Shown: positions 43,812 through 51,776 of the stretch, piece after piece
Position numbering within the stretch: position 1 is the stretch's first letter
Layout: each line of letters begins with the position of its first letter
From: Pseudomonas sp. GD03858
GTDB taxonomy: Bacteria > Pseudomonadota > Gammaproteobacteria > Pseudomonadales > Pseudomonadaceae
NCBI RefSeq assembly: GCF_029840925.1
Contig: NZ_JAOCDM010000029.1
Location: 1 to 51,776, forward strand
Direction of reading: 5' to 3'
Length of the DNA: 51,776 nucleotides
The notes under the pieces: generated by a model
The model's database searches: none
Seen by the model: the letters and a program-made list of their open reading frames with translations, nothing else
What the model was told of the DNA's origin: nothing
Translations under genes and position numbers: made by a program

Positions 43812-44366
43812 TCAATGACGGTGCTGTTTCTGGTACTGATACAGCCCCCGCGCCGCCTCGACCACCAGCGGCACACAGGCCTGGTGCTCATCGAAGCTCA
43901 TCGAGTCGAGCAGCTCGAAATTGTCTTCCAGCCCATGCAGGGAAATGGCCTTGAGCAGACGATCCTGCTCCGGCGGCAATTCGCTCCACTCGGCCACTTG
44001 CGTGCCGCGCATGTAGCCGAAGCACCATTCCTCGAGAATGATCGCTGGACCTTCCTCGCCTTCGCTCTCCTCGAACAACGGTTCGAAGTGCTCGAGGTCG
44101 TTGGTCAGCTCTTCCGCGACCTGGTTGGCATAGCGCAGCATCAACGCGGTATAGGCCTCTTCATCGGCGGGCTTCTTGAACTTCGGCACCTTGCCGCCAG
44201 CGACAACGGGTAACCACTGCTCGGGGTTGACCTTGGCAGGGGAGCTGGCCAAGGCGGTGAAGAAGCCGTTGAGCTCGGCCAGGTTGAGCACCGAATAATC
44301 GTTGCCGTAGGTGATCAGCAGGTCTTCGAGACGGTCGAGTTCTTTTTCGCTGAGTGCGGGGAGCAT
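43812..44366 (-). CDS. YecA/UPF0149-family protein
   Basis: A 184-residue acidic, helical protein beginning MLPALSEKELDRLEDLLITYGN. The N-terminal LNLAELNGFFTALASSPAKVNPEQWLPVV matches the YecA N-terminal (UPF0149) fold; the usual SEC-C zinc tail is absent. The longer frame upstream adds 16 codons without support. No function is established for this subgroup. It is a single gene downstream of the asparaginase on the same strand, 84 bp away. Confidence 0.82.
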   Translation of the reverse strand: MLPALSEKELDRLEDLLITYGNDYSVLNLAELNGFFTALASSPAKVNPEQWLPVVAGGKVPKFKKPADEEAYTALMLRYANQVAEELTNDLEHFEPLFEESEGEEGPAIILEEWCFGYMRGTQVAEWSELPPEQDRLLKAISLHGLEDNFELLDSMSFDEHQACVPLVVEAARGLYQYQKQHRH

Positions 44367-44450
44367 GGGCGGGTGTCCTGGGGCGGAGATTTGCCTGCAC
44401 CCTAGCACAGGCAACGCTTGCCCGCTCCCATCGCGGGAACGGGCATCGGA

Positions 44451-45428
44451 CTATTGCTGCAGCCAGTGCGCCAGATCGGCCTGCCGCCCGGTACCGATCA
44501 GCAGCCACAGCAAGAGTCGGCACTTGCGCGGGCAGAGCCAGCCGGCCATGTGCAGGCCCCGGGCCTGCAGGTCGATCTCGCCGCCGATGAACCCATAGGT
44601 CCCCAGGGCCGTCGGGCCATTGCCGGTACGGGTGGCGATGATCACCGGCATGTTGCCAGCGATGCTCCCCAACGCCTCGGCCCAGACCTCGGAGACATGG
44701 CCTGCGCCGAATCCGGCAACCACCAGCCCTGAATAGCCCAGGCCACCGAGGGCTTGCAGCAGCCTCGTATCGGCATCGAGGCAGGCCTCCAGCAGGACGA
44801 CCTGGTGATCCACCTGCACCGGCAGGGGTAACACCCGCCGTGGCGTGGCAGCCTGGCGATAAATTGGGCTGCCCTCCACGACCTCCCCTATCGCCCCTGC
44901 ACCGGGCGACTCGAAGGCCGCCATCGCCAGGCTGGCAGTCTTGCGCACCCGCGCAGCCAGGTGGATCTGGTCGTTGATCACCACCAACACGCCACGCCCC
45001 CGGCTGCCATCGGCTATTGCAACCTGCACCGCCGCCAACAGGTTCGCCGGACCATCCGCGCCCGGCTGGCTGGCCGAACGCATGGCGCCGGTCATGATCA
45101 GCGGGGTGTCATGGGGCCAGAGCAGGTCGAGGAAATACGCGGTCTCCTCCAGCGTATCGGTGCCTTGGGTGAGGACCACGGCCTGGGCCCCCGCTTGCAC
45201 TTGCGCGTTTGCCCAGACCAGCGCGTTCAGCATGTCGCTGAACGCCAGCGAGGCGCTCGGCACCAGGCATAACGTGGCGGTGCTGATCTGCGCCAGTGCC
45301 TGCAGTTGCGGTAGGGACGCCAATAGCGCGGCGCAATCGAGCCGGGGTGTCACACCCTGCCCCGGCGCCCCGGATTGCATGCTGACCGTGCCGCCCAGGC
45401 TGCCGATCGAAACGCGTGGTGATGTCAT
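44451..45428 (-). CDS. Asparaginase-fold amidohydrolase
   Basis: A 325-residue member of the asparaginase/glutaminase family, no signal peptide. The nucleophile threonine is T14 in VSIGSLGGTVSM (family consensus ATGGTI, so the first motif is divergent); the second motif is intact, VVLTQGTDTLEETAYFLDLLW; the lysine of the triad fits RVRKTASL; and GGEIDLQARGLHMAG closes the site. Asparagine, glutamine or another amide could be the substrate. Its start overlaps the upstream membrane-protein stop by 4 bp (ATGA), so it is the last gene of the amidase cluster. Confidence 0.85.
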   Translation of the reverse strand: MTSPRVSIGSLGGTVSMQSGAPGQGVTPRLDCAALLASLPQLQALAQISTATLCLVPSASLAFSDMLNALVWANAQVQAGAQAVVLTQGTDTLEETAYFLDLLWPHDTPLIMTGAMRSASQPGADGPANLLAAVQVAIADGSRGRGVLVVINDQIHLAARVRKTASLAMAAFESPGAGAIGEVVEGSPIYRQAATPRRVLPLPVQVDHQVVLLEACLDADTRLLQALGGLGYSGLVVAGFGAGHVSEVWAEALGSIAGNMPVIIATRTGNGPTALGTYGFIGGEIDLQARGLHMAGWLCPRKCRLLLWLLIGTGRQADLAHWLQQ

Positions 45429-46576
45429 GGGTTACCTCCGGCAAGCAGGCCGACCAGGGGCACGATGCCCAGGGTGCTGATGGCCATGGACAGGACATTG
45501 CCGATATAGCCGTGCATGTAGCCTGGCAGACGCCGGCTGATGGCCACGGCAAGCGGTGGCGCGATCAGCGCGCCGAGCACGGCGCTGGCGACGATCACCT
45601 GCCAGCCACCGCCCAGTGTCAGCACGGCGGCAGGCACGATCGACACGATGGGAATATAGGTCGGATACCAGCCCCGTTCTTGCCATTGCCGCCGCCAGAA
45701 CAGCACACCGACCAGCGATGCCAATGCCTGCCCGGCGACCATCTGCAGCACCAGTTGCGATCCATAGGCCGGTGCCGCCGGGGCCAATACATAAGCCAGC
45801 AAGACGCCCAGCAGCAAGCCGAGGCTGGCCAGTTCATTGCCGAAGAACGGCGCTTCGCTGAAATCGGCCAGTACCCGACGCAAGGTCCAGACCACGCCAT
45901 AGTCCGGCTGGCTGGCCGTCGCGGCGACCGCTGAGCGCTGTCCATCGCGAACCAGCGCCGGAAAGCGCTTGCACAGCAGGAACGCCAGCACGCTGGCCAG
46001 GGCCATGCCACTGACATTGCCGATCACCACCGGCAACTGCAGCGGGTAGCACAGGTAGTTGACCAGTAGCAGGCTGGCCGGCGTGACCAGCACGGCACCG
46101 AGCAGCGCGCCATTGATCGCGACGCGCCAACCACCGCCAAATAGCAGGACCATGGCCGCCGGCAGCGAGACGAAGGCGACGAAGGTCGGCTGCCAGGCAC
46201 CACCCTCCAACGTCCAGCCCCACAACGCATGGCTGAGCAGCAGGCCGAGCAGCGAGCTGATGATCAGCCAGGGCCACAGACCAGTGCCGTAGCAGATGGC
46301 AAAGCCTTGCCAGCGATACCCGCGCTGCTGGGCCCAATGCGCGAGGCCCGCCCCCAGCAACAGCCCCAGAGCCGGCAACTCGTGCTTGTAGAAGGCGACC
46401 TCGCTGATATCGCCGACAATCCAGCGCAGCCTGCTCAGCGGCTGGTCGAGGGTGGCGACAAGCTGCGCATAGTCGGGCCATCCACCCAGCATCAAGCTAG
46501 CAACGCAAAGCAATGCCAGACCGGCGAGTATCAATGACGACGACCGTTGTCGTGGTAATGAAAGGCGCTGTTCCAT
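45425..46576 (-). CDS. Membrane protein of two homologous halves (candidate permease)
   Basis: A 383-residue integral membrane protein with about 10 hydrophobic segments. The two halves are clearly related: ISEVAFYKHELPALGLLLG against FSEAPFFGNELASLGLLLG; WQPTFVAFVSLPAAMVLLFG against WYPTYIPIVSIVPAAVLTLG; GGGWRVAINGALLGAVLVTP against GGGWQVIVASAVLGALIAPP; and VVIGNVSGMALAS against GYIGNVLSMAIS. A fused repeat of a roughly five-helix unit is typical of transporters. I cannot place it in a named family. It is 9 bp downstream of the amidase and overlaps the asparaginase start, so it probably carries an amide or amino acid of this pathway. Confidence 0.8.
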   Translation of the reverse strand: MEQRLSLPRQRSSSLILAGLALLCVASLMLGGWPDYAQLVATLDQPLSRLRWIVGDISEVAFYKHELPALGLLLGAGLAHWAQQRGYRWQGFAICYGTGLWPWLIISSLLGLLLSHALWGWTLEGGAWQPTFVAFVSLPAAMVLLFGGGWRVAINGALLGAVLVTPASLLLVNYLCYPLQLPVVIGNVSGMALASVLAFLLCKRFPALVRDGQRSAVAATASQPDYGVVWTLRRVLADFSEAPFFGNELASLGLLLGVLLAYVLAPAAPAYGSQLVLQMVAGQALASLVGVLFWRRQWQERGWYPTYIPIVSIVPAAVLTLGGGWQVIVASAVLGALIAPPLAVAISRRLPGYMHGYIGNVLSMAISTLGIVPLVGLLAGGNP

Positions 46577-46585
46577 ACCCCCTCC

Positions 46586-47482
46586 TCAACGTGGCATCGG
46601 CGCATGCAGCCGATAACCCAAGGTGGCGTCATAGAGGTCGGTACGCCGATCACGCGGCAGGTCGTTGAGGCTGTTCCAGATCGGCGCCGAGCGGGCGGCG
46701 CTGAGGTCGACGTCGGCATAGAGGATGCACTCCTCCTCGGCACTGGCCACCTCGCCGATAGGCCAGCCGTTGGTGCCGGCAATCAGCGAACAACCGAGGA
46801 AGCGCCCGCCCCGTTCGCAGCCGATGCGATTGGCGGCGGCGATATAGACATTGTTGACGTGGGCTGCTGTCATCGTCAGGTACGAGGCCATGCAGCGCCC
46901 GGCTTCGTCGAACAGCGGCGGCGGCGTCCAGACCCAGTTGTTCAGGCTGCAGATGATGTCGGCGCCCTGCGCGGCCATGAGCCGTGGCACCTCCGGGAAC
47001 CAGATGTCCCAGCAGATCAGCAGGCCGATGCGGCCGATGGGCGTTTCGAACACCGGGAAGCCCAGGTCTCCGGGGGTGAACCAGAGCTTTTCCTGGTTCC
47101 ACAGGTGCGCCTTGCGATAATGCCCCAGCAGCCCATACGGACCGAAGAGCACGGCGCTATCAAAGAGCTTCAGGCCGTCACGCTCGGCGAAGCCTGCGGC
47201 CAGATACACCTGCTGCTCACGGGCGAACTCCGCCCAGGCCTGCAGGGATCGTCCATCGGACAGTGACTCGGCGTGGGCATAGGCTTCGGCGCGAGAGTTG
47301 AAGGTGTAGCCGGTGTTGGCCAGTTCCGGCAGCACGCTCAGGTTCGCCCCTGCGCGTGCGGCGCGGCGGGCCAGGGCCAAGCCATGGCTGAGGTTGCCAT
47401 CGCAATGGTCCAGGCCGACCTGAGGGTCGTACTGGACGACGGCAATTCGCACGGGGCTGACGGGAGTGGCGTGTTCCTGCAT
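46586..47482 (-). CDS. Nitrilase-superfamily carbon-nitrogen hydrolase (amidase type)
   Basis: A 298-residue C-N hydrolase. The catalytic triad is visible: E53 in SVLPELANTGY, K124 in GHYRKAHLWNQEK, and C157 in LLICWDIWFPEVPRL, with a fourth glutamate E131. The ICWD-W-FPE context is typical of the amidase, carbamoylase and ureidopropionase branches rather than of true nitrilases. It ends 9 bp before the membrane-protein gene. Located between an amino-acid monooxygenase and an asparaginase-fold protein, it probably hydrolyses the amide made by the monooxygenase. Other amides are possible. Confidence 0.88.
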   Translation of the reverse strand: MQEHATPVSPVRIAVVQYDPQVGLDHCDGNLSHGLALARRAARAGANLSVLPELANTGYTFNSRAEAYAHAESLSDGRSLQAWAEFAREQQVYLAAGFAERDGLKLFDSAVLFGPYGLLGHYRKAHLWNQEKLWFTPGDLGFPVFETPIGRIGLLICWDIWFPEVPRLMAAQGADIICSLNNWVWTPPPLFDEAGRCMASYLTMTAAHVNNVYIAAANRIGCERGGRFLGCSLIAGTNGWPIGEVASAEEECILYADVDLSAARSAPIWNSLNDLPRDRRTDLYDATLGYRLHAPMPR

Positions 47483-47544
47483 GGCGGCTTCTTCTTCTGG
47501 TTGTTATGGAAGGCCGCCAGTAGAACGGGCATGGCGTATGGAGC

Positions 47545-47560
47545 GACAGTCAGCACTGTC
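47545..47560. promoter_or_regulatory. Inverted repeat upstream of the amidase gene
   Basis: GACAGT-CAGC-ACTGTC is a perfect 6-bp dyad 63 bp before the amidase start, within the 135-bp gap after the monooxygenase. It could be an operator of an internal promoter or an mRNA hairpin. Confidence 0.35.
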
Positions 47561-47617
47561 CTCTGGAATTGAGGGAGATTGCGAAAATACGTGGAGGAGC
47601 ACTCCTACAAAGTTGTT

Positions 47618-49564
47618 TCAAAACGCCTGTCGAGGCACCTGATAATGCGGATAGTGCTCAAGGGAGAAACGCCCGTTGAAGCGCGCACCGGTGTTGTGGC
47701 AGAGGTTGATCACCGTATCGATGGCAGTCCGCAAACATGGCTCGGTCCAGCCGGCATCGACAGAGAAAGATTCCCCGGCGAGGTAGAGCCCTGAATAGGC
47801 ACTTAGGTCGCGGTTGTACTTCATCAGGTTTACCGCTTCGTAATAGGCTCCCGCCCGGTACAATTTCGCACAGCCAAGTGCATTCCTGTCTGTCATCCAT
47901 CTTTGGATACGGGTGTTTCCAAGATCGATATGCGGCGAGATGGGCTCGCCTATGTTGGTGCAACGCAACAGAATCCGATCGAGTTCCGCTACGCATTTTT
48001 CCACAAGCTCCGCGTCTGAATACGCCGCCAGCTTGGTGGCATCGTCCTCCCAGGTGTAGCTGAGCAGGATGCAATCACAGGTGTGCTGATCGTTGTAACG
48101 GTAGGCATAGACATCGTGCACGAAGCTGTCGTTGACCAGGATCTGCGGCAGATGGGGATACTGGTCGAGAAAGCTTTTACGCAGCGGCGCATAAACCTTG
48201 CAGCTGGTCTCCCAATGGGCGTGCTTCCAGGCCTCGACAATGACCGCTGGCAGCATGCTCCGGGAGAAGCCCTCCAGGCGCATCCCTGTTTCGATCAACC
48301 AGGATGGCGTGGTAAGCACCACGCTGTCGAACACGTCACTCATCGGCTGAGCCTTGGTGTCATCGCTGTGCCGCCAACGGTAATCGACGCGGATACGGCC
48401 ATCGGCCAATTTGTGCAGGCCATGAACAGAGCTGTCCGTCAGCAGGCCATCCTTACGCGCCACGCATTGGCTGTACAAGGATTCGCCCAAGCCAGCGATG
48501 CCCATGAACAGCAGGGCCTCATCCAACGCGGCGATCCCCAGGTAGGCAGGAGCCTGGAAATGCAGGCCCTTGCTGTCGGGCACAGTCTCGACATCCTGAT
48601 ACGGCGCAGCAAGCACTCGCCCCATTTCGTCTACACGCCCATGCACAAGCTGCAGATGGCTGCTGAATCCGAAAATGGCAGTACGTAGCGGATAGAGGCA
48701 ACACACGTCGTAGAAGGCCCCCCAGCTGCCATCTCCGATACCGATTGCATAGAAGATCGCCGACTCGTCACTGTCCATGCCAAGGCCACCGAAATCGCCT
48801 GGATTGCTGGGGTCCCAAGCCTCCTGGGCCGGCAGCAATACCAGGTCACGGAACGACAGCCTGTGATATCGCTCGACGATTGCCGACCACATCGCCAGCC
48901 AACCTTCTGTGCCGTAAATGGCGGCCACCTGTTCGGCGAAACGCTCGGCAAAGCGCCGCCACTTGCCATGAATTCTCTGTAGTGCCGCAGTAGGTGGCGG
49001 GCTGTGACCTTCGGGATTCTTCCAGATCAGCAGTTTCGGATCACTCTCCCCTTCAAGTTGGCCTTCACGCAGGTAGATACCCGTCGCATTGACCCACGGC
49101 GTACCAGGGTTGGGGAAGTCGGAAAGCCGCAGGTCGAACAGATCTGCGTAGTAAGCCATCAATGAATGGCCTGCCTTGGGCGGCTCGCCGGTTCGGTTGA
49201 AGAACGGCATGCGCATGGCGCCCGTCTCGAAGGGGGCGATGTGTGCTGGTGGCTTGTCAGCAGAGGGTGACACGGTGAGATGACGTCCCCCGATACGCCG
49301 GGCTTGCTCGATCAGGGTGATCTGGGTGAAACCACAGCGCAGCAGTTCACGTGCGACGGTGAGGCCGGTGACGCCAGCACCGACAATGCAGATGCGATGT
49401 ACAGGACGAGCAGCCTGGGCAATGCCGCCCAGTTGTTCGACGAGACGTCGGTAGTCGAAACACAGGTCAGGCGGGTTCGGGAAACGTGCGGCCCATGGCA
49501 GCACTGGAGTGTGAGACTCGACGGCAAGGTCGGCGGGATGGTTGTGCGTTGATCCGATGGTCAT
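47618..49564 (-). CDS. Flavin-dependent L-amino-acid 2-monooxygenase/oxidase (phenylalanine/tryptophan-monooxygenase-like)
   Basis: A 648-residue FAD amine-oxidase-family enzyme from ATG 49564 (MTIGSTHNHPADLAVES); upstream in-frame starts (GTG at 49669, ATG at 49603) have weak ribosome sites. ICIVGAGVTGLTVAREL (about 58-74) binds FAD; R118 in FETGAMRMPFF matches the substrate-carboxylate arginine of tryptophan and phenylalanine monooxygenases (GAMR[MF]P). The C-terminus holds GLYLAGESFSVDAGWTEPCLRT, the FAD and active-site closure. These enzymes turn an L-amino acid into the shorter amide plus CO2. It begins the minus-strand cluster that continues with the amidase. Exact substrate unknown; L-Phe or L-Trp is favoured. 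Confidence 0.82.
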   Translation of the reverse strand: MTIGSTHNHPADLAVESHTPVLPWAARFPNPPDLCFDYRRLVEQLGGIAQAARPVHRICIVGAGVTGLTVARELLRCGFTQITLIEQARRIGGRHLTVSPSADKPPAHIAPFETGAMRMPFFNRTGEPPKAGHSLMAYYADLFDLRLSDFPNPGTPWVNATGIYLREGQLEGESDPKLLIWKNPEGHSPPPTAALQRIHGKWRRFAERFAEQVAAIYGTEGWLAMWSAIVERYHRLSFRDLVLLPAQEAWDPSNPGDFGGLGMDSDESAIFYAIGIGDGSWGAFYDVCCLYPLRTAIFGFSSHLQLVHGRVDEMGRVLAAPYQDVETVPDSKGLHFQAPAYLGIAALDEALLFMGIAGLGESLYSQCVARKDGLLTDSSVHGLHKLADGRIRVDYRWRHSDDTKAQPMSDVFDSVVLTTPSWLIETGMRLEGFSRSMLPAVIVEAWKHAHWETSCKVYAPLRKSFLDQYPHLPQILVNDSFVHDVYAYRYNDQHTCDCILLSYTWEDDATKLAAYSDAELVEKCVAELDRILLRCTNIGEPISPHIDLGNTRIQRWMTDRNALGCAKLYRAGAYYEAVNLMKYNRDLSAYSGLYLAGESFSVDAGWTEPCLRTAIDTVINLCHNTGARFNGRFSLEHYPHYQVPRQAF

Positions 49565-49677
49565 CGGTCTCGGGTTCTCAGGGTAGGTGAAGAGCCTGAG
49601 CATGCCGAGAGCAGAGAGGTGGGGATCGGTAGATGTGTATTGTGGTGCAGCGTACGTTGTTGCCTGCACTTACGCTG

Positions 49678-49742
49678 TCGCGGGACAAGCCCGCTCCTAC
49701 AGGGACCGCATAATACCTGTAGGAGCGGGCTTGTCCCGCGAT
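49678..49742. repeat. REP inverted pair (GGGACAAGCCC variant)
   Basis: TCGCGGGACAAGCCCGCTCC and its inverse GGAGCGGGCTTGTCCCGCGA flank a 25-bp centre between the acetolactate synthase and monooxygenase genes. Confidence 0.92.
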
Positions 49743-49755
49743 TGGTCGTCAGCGT

Positions 49756-51399
49756 TTAGACCGCCAGCGCGCGCTCACGCAGCTCGCTGTTGAGGATGCG
49801 GTCGTTCTCGCTGTAGTCCACCGGGCAGTCGATCACGTGCACGCCAGGGGTCTTGATGCAGTGCTCGAGCAGCGGCAGGAAGCCTTCGGCGCTTTCCACG
49901 CGGTGGCCGTTGGCACCGTAGGCTTCGGCGTACTTGACGAAGTCCGGGTTGCCATAGTCCAGGCCGAAATCGGTGAAGCCCATGTTGGCCTGCTTCCAGC
50001 GGATCATGCCGTAGCCATCGTCGCGCAGGATCACCACGGTCAGGTGCATGCCCAGACGCACGGCGGTTTCCAGCTCCTGGCTGTTCATCATGAAGCCACC
50101 GTCGCCGCAGACCGAGATCACCGGGCGATCCGGATACACCAGGTGCGAGGCCATGGCCGACGGCAAGCCGGCGCCCATGGTCGCCAGGGCGTTGTCCAGC
50201 AGCACGGTGTTGGGCTTGTGGGCCTTGTAGTTGCGGGCGAACCAGATCTTGTAGATACCGTTGTCCAGGGCAACGATGCCTTCGGACGGCAGGGCGCGAC
50301 GGATGTCGGCGACCATGCGCTGCGGGTAGATCGGGAAGCGGTCATCATCGGCGCCCTCGGCGATCTGCGCTTCGTTCGCTTCGCGGATGGCCATCAGGCG
50401 GGTGAAGTCCCAGTGGCTGGTGTCGGTCAGCGCTTCGCTGATCTGCCACACGGCGTTGGCAATGTCGCCGATCACTTCCACCTGCGGGAAGTACACGGCA
50501 TCCACCTCGGCCGAGCGGAAGCTGACGTGAATGACTTCGGTGCCGCCACGAACCATGAAGAACGGTGGCTTCTCGATCACGTCGTGGCCGATGTTGACGA
50601 TCAGGTCGGCGGCTTCGACGGCGCGGTGCACGAAGTCACCGGACGACAGCGCGGCGTTGCCCAGGAAGCGTGGGTGGCGCTCGTCGACCACACCTTTACC
50701 CATCTGGGTGGTGATGAACGGGATACCGGTCTTGTCGATCAGCTGCTTGAGGACCTTGGCGGTCATCTTGCGGTTGGCGCCGGCGCCGATCACCAGGATC
50801 GGGTTGCGGGCGTTCTGCAGTTTCTGCACGGCGGCTTCGATGGCCACGTGCTCGGCCAGCGGGCGACGGTGCAGGCTGCGCGGAATCGGCAGGGCGTCGG
50901 TCTGCTCGGCGGCGATGTCTTCCGGCAGCTCCAGGTGCACGGCGCCCGGCTTCTCTTCCTCGGCCAGGCGGAAGGCTTCACGCATGCGCGCAGGAATGTT
51001 GTCGGCCGAGGCGAACTGGTGGGTGTACTTGGTGATGGGGTCCATCATGCCGCACACGTCGATGATCTGGAAACGGCCTTGCTTGGACTTCTTGATCGGC
51101 TTCTGGCCGGTGATCATCATCATCGGCATGCCGCCCAGGTAGGCGTACGCACTGGCGGTCACCAGGTTGGTCGCGCCAGGGCCGAGGGTCGACAGGCTGA
51201 CGCCGGTCTTGCCGGTCAGACGGCCATAGGTGGCGGCCATGAAGCCCGCGGATTGCTCGTGGCGGGTCAGCACCAGCTTGATCTTCGATTTGCGCAGGGA
51301 CTCGAGCAGGTCGAGGTTTTCCTCACCAGGAATGCCGAACACATATTCGACACCTTCGTTTTCCAGGCATTGCACAACGACATCGGCGGCCTTGGCCAT
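49756..51399 (-). CDS. Acetolactate synthase large subunit (catabolic/AlsS-like features)
   Basis: A 547-residue thiamine-diphosphate enzyme from ATG 51399 (MAKAADVVVQCLENEG), with GAGG upstream. The activating glutamate is E48 in LTRHEQSAGFM and the TPP/Mg motif is GDGGFMMNSQELETA. Where biosynthetic AHAS has the FAD-linked RFDDR segment, this protein has LIVNIGHDVIEKPPFFM, closer to FAD-independent catabolic AlsS. No small regulatory subunit is adjacent, also in line with AlsS. It condenses two pyruvates to 2-acetolactate. The upstream region of about 240 bp carries a GTCAC/GTGAC dyad. Confidence 0.85.
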   Translation of the reverse strand: MAKAADVVVQCLENEGVEYVFGIPGEENLDLLESLRKSKIKLVLTRHEQSAGFMAATYGRLTGKTGVSLSTLGPGATNLVTASAYAYLGGMPMMMITGQKPIKKSKQGRFQIIDVCGMMDPITKYTHQFASADNIPARMREAFRLAEEEKPGAVHLELPEDIAAEQTDALPIPRSLHRRPLAEHVAIEAAVQKLQNARNPILVIGAGANRKMTAKVLKQLIDKTGIPFITTQMGKGVVDERHPRFLGNAALSSGDFVHRAVEAADLIVNIGHDVIEKPPFFMVRGGTEVIHVSFRSAEVDAVYFPQVEVIGDIANAVWQISEALTDTSHWDFTRLMAIREANEAQIAEGADDDRFPIYPQRMVADIRRALPSEGIVALDNGIYKIWFARNYKAHKPNTVLLDNALATMGAGLPSAMASHLVYPDRPVISVCGDGGFMMNSQELETAVRLGMHLTVVILRDDGYGMIRWKQANMGFTDFGLDYGNPDFVKYAEAYGANGHRVESAEGFLPLLEHCIKTPGVHVIDCPVDYSENDRILNSELRERALAV

Positions 51400-51528
51400 C
51401 TTGCTTCTAACCTCAAGTAATAGGACGGTGAAAGTCCAGAAATGCGCAGCACGGTACGCTGGCATCGCTCGGTCCGGGTGCCAGGATTGCCCCGAACCTA
51501 AGCCTTGACGCAGGGTAGGTACGGGGAA

Positions 51529-51544
51529 GTCACGTAATTGTGAC
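51529..51544. promoter_or_regulatory. GTCAC-N6-GTGAC dyad upstream of acetolactate synthase
   Basis: GTCAC, a six-base spacer (GTAATT) and GTGAC form a perfect inverted repeat about 130 bp before the start codon. It could be a regulator site; no factor is assigned. The remaining 51400-51628 shows no gene. Confidence 0.4.
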
Positions 51545-51631
51545 GGCAATATTGTCGCACCTGTGGCGCACCGATGTGAGGTAGCCGACGAGCAAAGGAT
51601 ATTTGCATGTTCGTCAGCAAACGGATGCCTG

Positions 51632-51750
51632 TGTAGGAGCGGCCTTGTGTCGCGAAAGGGCTGCGAAGCAGCCCCGGCGATATCTGCTTGATGCATAAAT
51701 CCTGGGGCCGCTACGCGCCCCTTTCGCGACGCAAGGCCGCTCCTACAGGG
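51632..51750. repeat. REP inverted pair (family 1)
   Basis: TGTAGGAGCGGCCTTGTGTC on the left and TTTCGCGACGCAAGGCCGCTC on the right, with an AGCCCC/GGGGCC-containing centre. It lies at the right window edge. Confidence 0.9.
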
Positions 51751-51776
51751 GGCGGTTTTGGTTTGGCGGATGCGGA

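Noticed and set aside
49837..51420. 527-residue plus-strand frame opposite acetolactate synthase
   Set aside because: Shadow frame of a strongly conserved gene.

Overview
The window is high-GC DNA from a Pseudomonas of the putida/fluorescens type. This rests on the gacS-ldhA and cysM-rlmD-relA blocks, the oprH-phoP-phoQ operon, the protein sequences, and many copies of putida-type REP palindromes (GTAGGAGCGGCCTTGTGTCGCGA and GGGAGCGGGCTTGCCCCGCGA families) between genes. Most of it is chromosomal core; the stretch from about 31 to 50 kb is more accessory. No phage, insertion sequence, tRNA, rRNA or CRISPR was found.

Layout. 1-4.6 kb: relA (3' end just cut by the window edge), rlmD and cysM on the minus strand. 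4.7-11.8 kb: a two-component pair (pirRS-like by position, without a receptor gene), divergent gacS, then ldhA, a zinc-ribbon protein and a META-domain lipoprotein. 11.8-17 kb: a heptamer tandem repeat, a TlpA-type lipoprotein, arsC-wrbA-DUF2069, a Tag-family glycosylase with ttcA, a Yip1-family protein and sprT. 17-21.5 kb: dctA with a sigma-54 promoter and a candidate enhancer, then oprH-phoP-phoQ with a four-repeat PhoP box. 21.6-25.6 kb: dienelactone hydrolase, a phosphopantetheinyl transferase, and an RstBA-like two-component pair. 25.6-31.2 kb: nrdA and nrdB as separate transcription units, each with its own pair of NrdR boxes 31 bp apart; nrdA also has a perfect DnaA box and a roughly 380-nt leader rich in nested hairpins and a possible pseudoknot.

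31.2-40 kb: secreted alpha/beta hydrolase, GNAT acetyltransferase and divergent MocR regulator with a dyad between them, a hipBA toxin-antitoxin pair with four repeated operators, a compact three-stem inverted-repeat element, an LctP-family permease and a second MocR-type regulator. 40-51.4 kb (all minus strand): LysR regulator, a split-barrel/FNR/2Fe-2S fusion oxidoreductase, a GST, a YecA-family protein, then a four-gene cluster (flavin amino-acid 2-monooxygenase, nitrilase-superfamily amidase, duplicated membrane protein, asparaginase-fold enzyme), and a catabolic-type acetolactate synthase.

The most interesting signals are the structured nrdA leader with matched NrdR control of both subunits, the monooxygenase-amidase-permease-asparaginase cluster (which reads as a possible amide-route amino-acid degradation pathway), the hipBA operator array, and the permease built from two homologous halves.
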